DNA of 64,000 nt from Massilia forsythiae (lineage in GTDB: Bacteria > Pseudomonadota > Gammaproteobacteria > Burkholderiales > Burkholderiaceae_D), in assembly GCF_012849555.1 (NCBI RefSeq), contig NZ_CP051685.1:5332001-5396000 (forward strand). The letters are read 5' to 3'. Below are positions 7,473-15,656 of the stretch, one piece after another. The notes beneath the pieces were generated by a model. That model saw only the letters and a program-made list of their open reading frames with translations, had not been told where the DNA came from and ran no database searches. Positions within the stretch are counted from its first letter, which is position 1. Each line of letters starts with the position of its first letter. A program made the translations under genes and the position numbers.

Positions 7473-10081
7473 GAATCATCGAACAACGCACCCTGCGCGG
7501 CCCCAACTACTACGCCGCCACCCCTTGCCTGATGGCGGTGGCCGAGGCCGCCGGCCCGGACGAGCGCATCGCCGGCCTGGGCGCGCGCCTGCTGGCGCTG
7601 TTGCCCGGCATGTGCCCGCAGGCGGCGGCGCGCCTGTCCGACTGCCACAGCCCGCTCGAGGCGCTGGAGCCGGTCGTGATGGAACTGCAGCGCCTGGCCG
7701 GCGCCCCCGGCGCCTTCAGCCGCACCGTGGCAGCCGCGGCAGCCTCCGGGGTGGCAGCGGGTCCGCAGCGGGTGCGCGTGGTGTGCGGCTACGCCATCGA
7801 AAAGCTGGCGGGCGCCGCCCTGCGCAGCGCCTGCAGCCTGTTCGCCGCGCTGGCGCGCCATGACGAGGTCGACATCCAGGCCGAGATCGCGTCCCTGCGC
7901 GACACCGCCCAGCGCCATGCGATCGGCACCAGCACCGGCGCCGTGGTGAACGCCGCGCACAAGCGCGGCATCCCGAGCATGCGCCTGACCGAATCGGCCA
8001 ACCTGTTCCAGCTCGGCTGGGGCAGCCGCCAGAAGCGCCTGCAGGCGACCATCACCGGCGCCACCAGCCACATCGCGGTCAGCATCGCCAGCGACAAGCA
8101 GCTCACCAAGACCCTGCTCGACCAGGCCGGCTGCCCGGTCCCGGCCGGCGAGACCGTCACCACGCTCGCCAACGCCCAGCGCGTGGCGCGGCGCATCGGC
8201 AGCGTCACCGTCAAGCCGCTCGACGCCAATCAGGGCAAGGGCGTGACCGCCACCTGCACCACGCCGGACGAAGTCGAGCGCGCGTTCGCCTTTGCGTCCG
8301 AGTACGGCCGCCACGTGATCGTCGAGGAATACCTGCGCGGGCGCGACTACCGCGTGCTGGTCACCGGCCGGAAGGTCGCCGCCGCGTCCTGGCGCCGTCC
8401 GCCGCACGTGACCGGCGACGGCGAGCACAGCGTGCGTGAGCTGGTCGGGATCGAGAACCGCAACCCGGCGCGCGGCGAGGGCCACACCAACATCCTGACG
8501 AAGATCCCGCTGGACCAGCTGGCGATCGACATCCTGGCCAGGCAGGGCCATACCCTGGACGACGTGCTGCCGGAAGGCGTCACCGTCGACCTGCGCGGCA
8601 ACGCCAACCTGTCCACCGGCGGCACCGCCGAGGACGTGACCGACCTGCTGCCCGACGAAACCCGCGACATTTGCATCCGCGCCGCGCGCACCATCGGCCT
8701 GGACGTGGCCGGCATCGACATCGTGTGCCAGGACATCGCGCTGCCGCTGCGCGAACAGCGCGGCGGCATCATCGAGGTCAATGCCGCGCCCGGCATCCGC
8801 ATGCACGAATACCCGAGCCGAGGCACCCCGCGCGACGCCGGCGCCGCCATCGTCGAATCGCTGTTCGGCGACGACGACGGCCGCATTCCGCTGATCGCCG
8901 TCACCGGCACCAACGGCAAGACCACCACCACGCTGATGCTCGACCACGCGGTGCGCATGGCCGGCCTGCGCACCGGCGTCACCACCACCGAGGGCGTGTT
9001 CATCGACGGCAGGCGCATCGCCCGGGGCGACTGCACCGGCTACCGCTCGGCGCGCACCGTGCTGGCCTCGCCCGAGGTCGACGTGGCGCTGCTGGAGACG
9101 GCGCGCGGCGGCATCCTCAAGCGCGGCCTGGCCTGGGACCATTGCGACGTGGCGGTGGTGCTGAACGTGTCCAGCGACCACCTGGGGCTGGACGGCATCG
9201 ACAGCGTCGAGGACCTGGCCAAGGTCAAGCTGGTGGTGGCCCGGCGCGCCACCCGCGCCGTGGTGCTGAATGCCGAGGACGACCACTGCGTGGCGATGGC
9301 CGGCCAGCTGGCCGATGGCGTCGAGGTGCTGTACTTCGCGCTGGACGCCGACAATCCGGTCCTGCTGCGCCACATCGAGGACGGCGGCCGCGCCGCCTAC
9401 CTGGAAGACAACACCATGGTGCTGGTGAACGGCGCGCGCCACGAGGCGCTGCTCGACACCCGCACCATGCCGGCGGCGATGAAGGGGGCGGCGCGCTACA
9501 ACATCGCCAACGGCCTGGCCACGGCGGCCACGCTGGCGGCGTCCGGCTTCGGCCTGGACGAAATCGCCGACGGCCTGCGCAGCTTCGTCTCGGACTGGAA
9601 GCACAACCCGCTGCGCTCGAACGTGTTCGACGTCGACGGCGTCACCGTGATCGTCGACTACGCCCACAACAGCGCCGCCTACGCCGCGCTGGCGGAGACC
9701 GCGCGCGCCCTGACCCCGGGCCGCCTGGTGGGCGTGGTGGCGGCACCGGGCGACCGCCGCGACGCCGACCTGGTCGACATCGGCGCCACCTGCGGCGCCG
9801 GCTTCGACGAGCTCGTGGTGTACGAATCCGAGAACCGCGGCCGCGCCGCCGGCGAGGTCGCCGCCCTGCTGGTGCGCGGCGCGCGCCTGGGCAACTTCGA
9901 GACCGACCACCTGCAGGTGCAGCTGGACGTGCACCAGGCCATCCGCGCCGGCCTGGCGCGCTGCGCGCCTGGCGACGTGCTGGTGTTCGGCTGCGGCTCG
10001 TCGATCAGCGAACTGCTGGAAGCGATCCGCCCGACCTCGCCGGCGACGGCGCAACGCATCGAGGCCGAAGCGGCCGTGTAG
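7469..10081 (+). CDS. cphA': Cyanophycin synthetase (second type, operon copy)
   Basis: The 870-residue enzyme has the three-part CphA layout: an N-terminal domain (about 1-160), an ATP-grasp domain that adds Asp (about 215-470, with TVKPLDANQGKGVT and IIEVNAAPGIRMHEYPSRG), and a Mur-ligase-like domain that adds Arg (GTNGKTTTT from Gly480, then CTGYRSARTVLASPEV). It starts MRIIEQRTLRGPNYYA, overlapping the cphB stop as ATGA. It is clearly diverged from the second synthetase at 11213-13846. Betaproteobacteria often carry two synthetase genes named cphA and cphA'; I use the prime for this copy because it sits in the degradation operon, and the assignment could be reversed. Both active sites look intact. 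Confidence 0.9.
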   Translation: MRIIEQRTLRGPNYYAATPCLMAVAEAAGPDERIAGLGARLLALLPGMCPQAAARLSDCHSPLEALEPVVMELQRLAGAPGAFSRTVAAAAASGVAAGPQRVRVVCGYAIEKLAGAALRSACSLFAALARHDEVDIQAEIASLRDTAQRHAIGTSTGAVVNAAHKRGIPSMRLTESANLFQLGWGSRQKRLQATITGATSHIAVSIASDKQLTKTLLDQAGCPVPAGETVTTLANAQRVARRIGSVTVKPLDANQGKGVTATCTTPDEVERAFAFASEYGRHVIVEEYLRGRDYRVLVTGRKVAAASWRRPPHVTGDGEHSVRELVGIENRNPARGEGHTNILTKIPLDQLAIDILARQGHTLDDVLPEGVTVDLRGNANLSTGGTAEDVTDLLPDETRDICIRAARTIGLDVAGIDIVCQDIALPLREQRGGIIEVNAAPGIRMHEYPSRGTPRDAGAAIVESLFGDDDGRIPLIAVTGTNGKTTTTLMLDHAVRMAGLRTGVTTTEGVFIDGRRIARGDCTGYRSARTVLASPEVDVALLETARGGILKRGLAWDHCDVAVVLNVSSDHLGLDGIDSVEDLAKVKLVVARRATRAVVLNAEDDHCVAMAGQLADGVEVLYFALDADNPVLLRHIEDGGRAAYLEDNTMVLVNGARHEALLDTRTMPAAMKGAARYNIANGLATAATLAASGFGLDEIADGLRSFVSDWKHNPLRSNVFDVDGVTVIVDYAHNSAAYAALAETARALTPGRLVGVVAAPGDRRDADLVDIGATCGAGFDELVVYESENRGRAAGEVAALLVRGARLGNFETDHLQVQLDVHQAIRAGLARCAPGDVLVFGCGSSISELLEAIRPTSPATAQRIEAEAAV

Positions 10082-10400
10082 GCGCCGGGACCGCCGATCC
10101 CTCCACGCCGGGATGGCAGCGACGCCCTCCGGGCTCCTCATGCAGGCGTAGGGTGGACGCGGCCGGCGAGGCGGCTGCACCCCGCCGCGCGCATCACGCC
10201 ACCGCCGACGCCGTCCACGCGTCCACCCGACCCATGCTCAACCGCGCCCTGCACCTCACCGCCCCGACGTCGACCCAGGTGTAAAACTGTGTAACGCGCT
10301 ACGCGTGCGCCCCCGCCTCTTTACAATAATGGCAACAGCCGCGGCGCTTCCACACGAGACGCCGCGCTCGCAAGAATGCCTTTTCAGAAGAGAGACCGAC
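10082..10400. repeat. Intergenic region with an inverted GGGTGGACGC repeat
   Basis: No gene is seen in these 319 bp between cphA' and the HD-domain gene. A perfect 10-bp inverted repeat, GGGTGGACGC (10151-10160) and GCGTCCACCC (10219-10228), flanks GC-rich sequence. The left arm is preceded by CGTA, so its start matches the arms of the palindrome at 34427-34473. The two probably belong to one dispersed repeat family. A TTTACAATAATGG stretch near 10320 may provide a -10 box for the downstream gene. Confidence 0.5.
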
Positions 10401-11039
10401 ATGATGGATCGAACGACACGTTGGCAGCAGACCTGGCAGCAGCTCGGCATGCCGCTGCCTCCCCAGGACGTATTCGAGGCGCTGCTGGCCGGCTACCGCG
10501 AACCGCGCCGCCACTACCACACGCTGCAGCACCTGGACGAATGCTTCGCCAATTTCGACCGCCTCGTCGACGAAGGGCCGCACCCGGGCGAGATCGCACT
10601 GGCGCTGTGGTACCACGACGCCGTCTACGACGCCCAGCGCAACGACAACGAGGCGCGCAGCAGCGAGATGGCCCGCGACTGCCTGCGCGCGGCCGGCGCC
10701 GGCGCAGCGGTGATCGACCGGGTCGATGCCCTGATCATGTCCACGCGCCACCATGTGCCGGAAGGGGATCCCGACCGCGCGGTGCTGATCGACGTCGACC
10801 TGGCCATCCTGGGCTCTACGCCCGAGCGCTTCGCCGAATACGAACGCCAGATCCGCGCCGAATATGCGCACGTGCCGGACGCGCTGTACCGCGAAAAGCG
10901 GCGCGAGGTGCTGGAGGGCTACCTGGGGCGCAGCCGCATCTTCGCGACGCAGCGCTTCCACGATGCCTACGAAGAGAAGGCCAGGGAGAATTTGCGGGCG
11001 AGCCTGCGCGCTTCCACGATCCCGCAGCAGGCAGCCTGA
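10401..11039 (+). CDS. HD-domain protein, putative metal-dependent phosphohydrolase
   Basis: The 212-residue protein carries RHYHTLQHLDEC near residue 35 and ALWYHDAVYD near residue 67, matching the His and His-Asp metal ligands of HD-domain hydrolases. A later STRHHVPEGDPD and LIDVDLAILG supply further ligands. Relatives are annotated only as HD-domain proteins, sometimes with a misleading receptor-subunit name. Substrate is unknown. The start MMDRTT at 10401 follows an AGAGAG stretch. It faces cphA across a REP-like palindrome pair. No functional tie to cyanophycin can be shown. Confidence 0.75.
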   Translation: MMDRTTRWQQTWQQLGMPLPPQDVFEALLAGYREPRRHYHTLQHLDECFANFDRLVDEGPHPGEIALALWYHDAVYDAQRNDNEARSSEMARDCLRAAGAGAAVIDRVDALIMSTRHHVPEGDPDRAVLIDVDLAILGSTPERFAEYERQIRAEYAHVPDALYREKRREVLEGYLGRSRIFATQRFHDAYEEKARENLRASLRASTIPQQAA

Positions 11040-11165
11040 CGTCGTCCCCGCGCAGGCGGGGACCCATGGTGAGCATGCAAAACTGGGGCTTCGAATAAAC
11101 CGGCGCAGTGCGGGCGTTACGAGTTCCGAAACTCGGTATGGGTCCCCGCCTGCGCGGGGACGACG
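11040..11165. repeat. REP-like palindrome pair in a convergent junction
   Basis: Two inverted copies of a GTCGTCCCCGC-N4-GCGGGGACCCAT unit face each other with about 70 bp between. Each unit is itself a hairpin (stem GTCCCCGC/GCGGGGAC). The pair lies between the convergent HD-domain gene and cphA, ideally placed to stop transcription from both sides. Similar pairs occur near 22138, 27979 and 49802. Confidence 0.8.
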
Positions 11166-11212
11166 TGTAAAGTTTACCGGTCGTGGGAAGCGCTTCCTCG
11201 CTTCCGCTGCTA

Positions 11213-13846
11213 TCACCCCACCTGCGCCGCGATCTTTTCCGCGCTCTCCGGATCCATCTCGCGCACCGCCTCCACGAACACCTTCAGCGACGTCCCGCAC
11301 GCGAACACCAGCACGTCCCCGCGCCGGCACAGCGACAGCCCCAGGCGGATCGCCTTGCCCACTTCCAGCTCGCGGTGCAACGTGTCCGACAGCCCGACCG
11401 CCTCTTCCGCGCCGCGCAGGATCAGGTCGACCGCCTCGCCCGGCTTGCGCCCGCGGCTGGCCGATTCGTACACCACCAGCTCGTCGAAGCGCTCGGCGCA
11501 CACGCGGCCGACCTCGCGCAGGTCGACGTCGCGGCGGTCGCCCGGCGCGGTGACGATGCCGACCAGCTGGCCGGGCAGCAGCGCGCGCGCCATCTCGGCC
11601 AGCGCACCGTAGGCGGCCGGGTTATGGGCGTAGTCGACGATCACGGTCACGCCGCGCACGTCGAAAACGTTGGTGCGCAGCGGGTTGTTCCTGCCGTCGC
11701 TCACAAAAGTGGACAGGCCGGTGGCGATCTGCAGGTTGCCGAAGCCGGACGCCATCAGCGCCGCCGCGGCGGCCAAGCCGTTGGCGATGTTGTAGCGCGC
11801 GCGCCCGCCCATCGAGATCGGCATGCTTTCCACGCGCAGCAGCTGCTGGTGGTAGGTGCCGTCTGCCACCACGATGGCATTGTCCTGCACGTAGGCGGCG
11901 CGGCCGCCGTCTTCCAGGTGGCGCAGCAGCACGGGGTCGTCCGCCTCCATCGAGAAGTAGACGATTTCCACGTCCGGGCGCACGCGCCGCGCCATCGCCA
12001 CGCACAGCGGGTCCTCGGCGTTCAGCACCACCGCGCGCGTGGCCGCCATCGGCACCACGGCCTTTACCTGCGCCAGGTCTTCCACGGTGTCGATGCCGTC
12101 CAGGCCCAGATGGTCGGCCGCCACGTTCAGCACCACGCCGACGTCGCAGCGGTCGAACGCCAGGCCGCGCTTGAGGATGCCGCCGCGCGCCGTTTCCAGG
12201 ATCGCGAAGTCGACGTCGGGCGAGGCCAGCACGGTGCGCGCCGACCAGTAGCCGGTGCAGTCGCCCTTGGTCACCGGCTTGCCGTCGATGAACACGCCGT
12301 GGGTGGTGGTGACGCCGGTAACGCGACCGGCCAGGCGCACCGCGTGCGCGATCAGCAGCGTGGTGGTGGTCTTGCCGTTGGTGCCGGTGACGGCGACGAC
12401 CGGGATGCGGCCGTCGGAATCGCCCATCAGGCCGTCGACGATGGCGTCGCCGGCGTCGCGCGGCTGGCCGTTGCTCGGGTACTGGTGCATGCGGATGCCG
12501 GGCGCGGCGTTCACCTCGATCACCGCCCCGCCCTGCTGGTCCAGCGGCAGCGCGATGTCGCGGCAGACGATGTCGATGCCGGCCACGTCCAGGCCGATCT
12601 TGGCGGCGGCGCGCACGCACAGTTCACGCGTCGATTCCGGCAGCAGTTCCGTCACGTCCTCGGCGGTGCCGCCGGTCGACAGGTTGGCGTTGCCGCGCAG
12701 GTAGACGACGACGCCCGCCGGCGGCACCGCGTCCGGCAGCAAGTCCTGCTTGCGCAGCATGTCCTCGGCATGCGCGTCGAGCGCGATCCGGGTCAGGATG
12801 CCGCTGTGGCCCTCGCCGCGCGCCGGGTTGCGGTTCTCGATTTCCACCAGTTCGCGGATGGTTTTCTCACCGTCGCCGACCACGTGGGCCGGACGCCGGC
12901 ACGAGGCCGCGGCCACGCGGCCGCCGGCCACCAGCACGCGGTAGTCGACGCCGTCGATGTGGCGCTCGACGATGATGCGGCGGCCGTGCTTGCGCGCAAA
13001 CGCGTAGGCCTGCTCGATCTCGTCGTCGCTGCGGCAGTTCACGGTCACGCCCTTGCCCTGGTTGGCGTCCAGCGGCTTGACGGTCACCGGCGCGTCCAGC
13101 CGATGCGCCACGCGCAGCGCATCCTCGATGCCGGTGACGGTCTCCCCCTGCGGCACCGGCACGCCCGCTTCCGCCAGCAATTGCTTGGTCAGCCCCTTGT
13201 CGCTGGCGATGCGCACCGCGATGTTGCTGGTCTCGCCGGTAACGGTGGCCTGGATGCGCTTCTGCCGGTTGCCCCAGCCGAGCTGGAACAGGTTGGCGTC
13301 CTCGGTGATGCGCTGCACCGGAATGCCGCGCTCCCGGGCCGCCGCCAGCACCGCCGCCGTGCTGGTGCCGATCGCGTAGTGCTCGGCCAGCTCGCGCAGC
13401 TCGTCCAGGCGCGGCGCCAGTTCGAACGGGCGGCCGTGCGCCAGCGCGTCGACGATCTCGACCGCCAGCGCGAACGCCGGCTGCGCCACCTTTTCCAGCC
13501 CGTAGGCGCACACCACGCGGTACTGGCCGGGCACACCCGCCACCGGACGGGTGCGGCCGAACGAGGCCGGCGCCCCGGCCAGGCATTGCAGGCCGAGCGT
13601 CACATGCTCGACCACGCGCGCCAGGTAGGTGCCTTCGCGCAGGCGCTGGGCGAAGCCGCCCGGCTGGCCGGTCGGCACCAGGTAGTCGGCCAGCAGCGGC
13701 AACAAATCGAGCAGCGCTTCGGTGAACTGCGGAAGTTCCCGGGTCGAGACCCCGTACAGGTCCTCCAGGTCGAGCACGGACAGCAGGCAGGGGGTGTCGG
13801 CGTGGATGTTGGGGCCACGCAGGAAGCGTTGTTCGAGAATGCGCAC
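11213..13846 (-). CDS. cphA: Cyanophycin synthetase
   Basis: The 877-residue enzyme has the full CphA architecture. An N-terminal domain begins MRILEQRFLRGPNIHA. The ATP-grasp domain has TVKPLDANQGKGVTV and VIEVNAAPGIRMHQYPSNG. The Mur-ligase-like domain has GTNGKTTTT from Gly488, CTGYWSARTVLASPDV and DYAHNPAAYGAL. It polymerises Asp and Arg into cyanophycin using two ATP per dipeptide unit. It is transcribed towards the HD-domain gene and is preceded by a leader with a GC-rich hairpin (13875-13906). Keeping two synthetases, one in an operon with degradation genes and one alone, is known in some betaproteobacteria; whether they form hetero-oligomers or work at different times is open. Confidence 0.93.
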   Translation of the reverse strand: MRILEQRFLRGPNIHADTPCLLSVLDLEDLYGVSTRELPQFTEALLDLLPLLADYLVPTGQPGGFAQRLREGTYLARVVEHVTLGLQCLAGAPASFGRTRPVAGVPGQYRVVCAYGLEKVAQPAFALAVEIVDALAHGRPFELAPRLDELRELAEHYAIGTSTAAVLAAARERGIPVQRITEDANLFQLGWGNRQKRIQATVTGETSNIAVRIASDKGLTKQLLAEAGVPVPQGETVTGIEDALRVAHRLDAPVTVKPLDANQGKGVTVNCRSDDEIEQAYAFARKHGRRIIVERHIDGVDYRVLVAGGRVAAASCRRPAHVVGDGEKTIRELVEIENRNPARGEGHSGILTRIALDAHAEDMLRKQDLLPDAVPPAGVVVYLRGNANLSTGGTAEDVTELLPESTRELCVRAAAKIGLDVAGIDIVCRDIALPLDQQGGAVIEVNAAPGIRMHQYPSNGQPRDAGDAIVDGLMGDSDGRIPVVAVTGTNGKTTTTLLIAHAVRLAGRVTGVTTTHGVFIDGKPVTKGDCTGYWSARTVLASPDVDFAILETARGGILKRGLAFDRCDVGVVLNVAADHLGLDGIDTVEDLAQVKAVVPMAATRAVVLNAEDPLCVAMARRVRPDVEIVYFSMEADDPVLLRHLEDGGRAAYVQDNAIVVADGTYHQQLLRVESMPISMGGRARYNIANGLAAAAALMASGFGNLQIATGLSTFVSDGRNNPLRTNVFDVRGVTVIVDYAHNPAAYGALAEMARALLPGQLVGIVTAPGDRRDVDLREVGRVCAERFDELVVYESASRGRKPGEAVDLILRGAEEAVGLSDTLHRELEVGKAIRLGLSLCRRGDVLVFACGTSLKVFVEAVREMDPESAEKIAAQVG

Positions 13847-13874
13847 GGGTTGATCCTTGGGTCTGAATACGGCG

Positions 13875-13906
13875 TGCGGGTCCGGCCTGACTGGCCCGGA
13901 CCCGCA
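13875..13906 (-). promoter_or_regulatory. GC-rich hairpin in the cphA leader
   Basis: An 11-bp perfect inverted repeat (TGCGGGTCCGG / CCGGACCCGCA, 10-nt loop) lies about 28 bp upstream of the cphA start codon. Further upstream the DNA turns AT-rich (CATAATTAAAAAATTGG on the minus strand near 13925-13945), a likely promoter region. If transcription starts there the hairpin is in the 5' leader and could affect translation or mRNA stability. This is structural inference. Confidence 0.4.
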
Positions 13907-13982
13907 CTGGGTTGCTACGATATTGCCAATTTTTTAATTATGACAGGTGCGCCCGATGGCATGGCACACGCTTGGCGCGCTG

Positions 13983-15443
13983 CTAGGCGTCCAGCAGCCG
14001 CGAATACATGCGCGTGGCCATCAGCCCGATCGCGGTGTGGTGCACCGAGGGCGACATCCGGCGCGCCAGCATGGTCATCGCCTCGCCCTTGCCGGCGGCG
14101 TCGGCCACGTCCTGCTCCAGCCGGCGCAGCTCGCCGTCGCCGCCGGCTTCGCCGTTGGCCGAGCGGCGCCGGATCAGGCCGCGTTCCGGATAGCCGCTGC
14201 GGCCGGTGTGCTGGTTCAGGGTGTCGAGCGCGCGCTGGCGGGCGCGGTGGCTGAGCACGCGGCCGGTGCGGCTGCTGGCGCCGGCGTCGCGGGTGCTCTG
14301 GATCCAGTCGCGCAGCACCTGCTGCTCGTAGGGCGAGAACACGCCGAACATCTCGGCGCGCTCGCCCTGGATCAGGCGCCAGAAGCGGCTGTTCTCGGCG
14401 TCTTCGCCACGCTTGATCCAGCCGGCCTGCTCCAGTGCGCCCAGGAAGGCGGGCATCTGGGCCGGGTCCGCCAGCCACTCGTTGATCGAACGGCCGGCCA
14501 CGCGGCAGTAATCCGAGTGCATGTTCTTGCCGACCACCGCCTTGCTCGTGAAGATCTCGGTGAGTTCGGCTTCCAGGTCGAACCCGGCGATGACCGACGT
14601 GGTGCCGGCGCCCAGCTCGTTCATGCGGTAGCCGTCCAGCACGCGCCGGTAGAAGGCGGCCGGGTCGCTCGACTGCGCCATCAGGTTGCGCACCGCCTGC
14701 ACCGCCTTGAAGGCGTGGCCGCTGCCGGCATTGTCGACGGTGATGTGCAGCGTGAAGTAGTACGGGTCGATGCCGAGTTCGTTCAGCTCGTAGGAAGAGA
14801 TCAGCAGGTGCAGCGGCAGTTGTTCGTAGCCGAGGTTGAAGCCGACCACTTCCGGCAGGAACTCGTCGGCATGGTAGGCCAGCGCCAGCTGGATCGCGCC
14901 CTGCACGAAATGGTCTTCCGACAGGTTGTCCCACTGGTCGCAGCCATGCGCGGCCAGCAGGCGGCGGTACAGCGTGACGTGGTTCTTGTCGGGCACGCCG
15001 TCGCCCAGCTCTTCGAGGTAGGTCTTGATCAGCGGATGGAAATCCGGGTTTTCCCAGCGCGACAGCACGCCGTACAGCCAGGCGCCGTCGACCAGCTTGG
15101 TGGGCGCCACGCCTTTCAAGAAGGCGAGCGCATGCGACTTGGTGGTGAAATAGCGGCGCGCCGCACCGTTCTTGCGCGCGGCCAGGTATTCGCGGTAGGA
15201 CAGCCCCACCGCTTCCGAGCGGCCCTGCACCCATCCCACCAGTTGGGAGGGTTCCTCCGGCAGCTCTTCCGGTTCGGCGCGCGCCGCTTCGATCTGGGCG
15301 CGCAGGAATGCACGCGCCCCTGCGGACACGCTTTCCGGATTGTCCAACAGCGCAAAATACAGTGCTTTCGCGGAAGTAACGGGCGCAACCGGCGTGGCTG
15401 CGGCGAGACGTTCCGGGCTATCGACGACAAGGCTTGGAGTCAT
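13983..15443 (-). CDS. Iron-containing redox enzyme family protein (haem-oxygenase-like diiron)
   Basis: The 486-residue protein matches the haem-oxygenase-like diiron family. The central part has FVQGAIQLALAYHADEF, then LLISSYELNELGIDPYYFTLH and ITVDNAGSGHAFKAV, giving the Glu, His, Asp and His residues spaced as metal ligands across helices. Members use a diiron centre for oxidations of amino- or fatty-acid-type substrates; the substrate here is unknown. Residues after about 395 form an Arg/Gly-rich linker and a C-terminal helical tail. It lies upstream of cphA on the same strand (136 bp gap), between the permease and the synthetase, so it may share their physiology, but there is no direct evidence. 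Confidence 0.72.
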   Translation of the reverse strand: MTPSLVVDSPERLAAATPVAPVTSAKALYFALLDNPESVSAGARAFLRAQIEAARAEPEELPEEPSQLVGWVQGRSEAVGLSYREYLAARKNGAARRYFTTKSHALAFLKGVAPTKLVDGAWLYGVLSRWENPDFHPLIKTYLEELGDGVPDKNHVTLYRRLLAAHGCDQWDNLSEDHFVQGAIQLALAYHADEFLPEVVGFNLGYEQLPLHLLISSYELNELGIDPYYFTLHITVDNAGSGHAFKAVQAVRNLMAQSSDPAAFYRRVLDGYRMNELGAGTTSVIAGFDLEAELTEIFTSKAVVGKNMHSDYCRVAGRSINEWLADPAQMPAFLGALEQAGWIKRGEDAENSRFWRLIQGERAEMFGVFSPYEQQVLRDWIQSTRDAGASSRTGRVLSHRARQRALDTLNQHTGRSGYPERGLIRRRSANGEAGGDGELRRLEQDVADAAGKGEAMTMLARRMSPSVHHTAIGLMATRMYSRLLDA

Positions 15444-15606
15444 AATGAATCTTCTGATAAATGTTGTACCAGGATTATGATGACTCGATGCATTTTGCGT
15501 AATCGGTACGCGTCCCTAGTCCATGTCGGACAGGGATTACAAAAATTGCACCGTTTCAATGCAATTTTCGATGGGTTTTGACCATTGACGGTGCAAGAAA
15601 TAAAAA

Positions 15607-15634
15607 CGTCGTCCCCGCGAAGGCGGGGACGACG
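15607..15634 (-). terminator. Perfect REP hairpin acting as an intrinsic terminator
   Basis: A perfect 12-bp stem (CGTCGTCCCCGC / GCGGGGACGACG) with loop GAAG lies just past the permease stop. On the minus strand the hairpin is followed by GTTTTTATTT. Stem plus T-tract is the classical Rho-independent layout for transcripts of the permease gene. Its stem is one unit of the repeat family found in pairs elsewhere in the window. Confidence 0.7.
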
Positions 15635-15656
15635 GCGAGCGGCCGACGCGGTGACC

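Noticed and set aside
7370..10180. 936-codon minus-strand open frame opposite cphA'
   Set aside because: Antisense shadow rich in Gly, Ala, Val, Gln and His; the sense strand is an intact cyanophycin synthetase.
11183..14254. 1023-codon plus-strand open frame opposite cphA
   Set aside because: Antisense shadow with the same skewed composition; the minus strand encodes CphA with all motifs.
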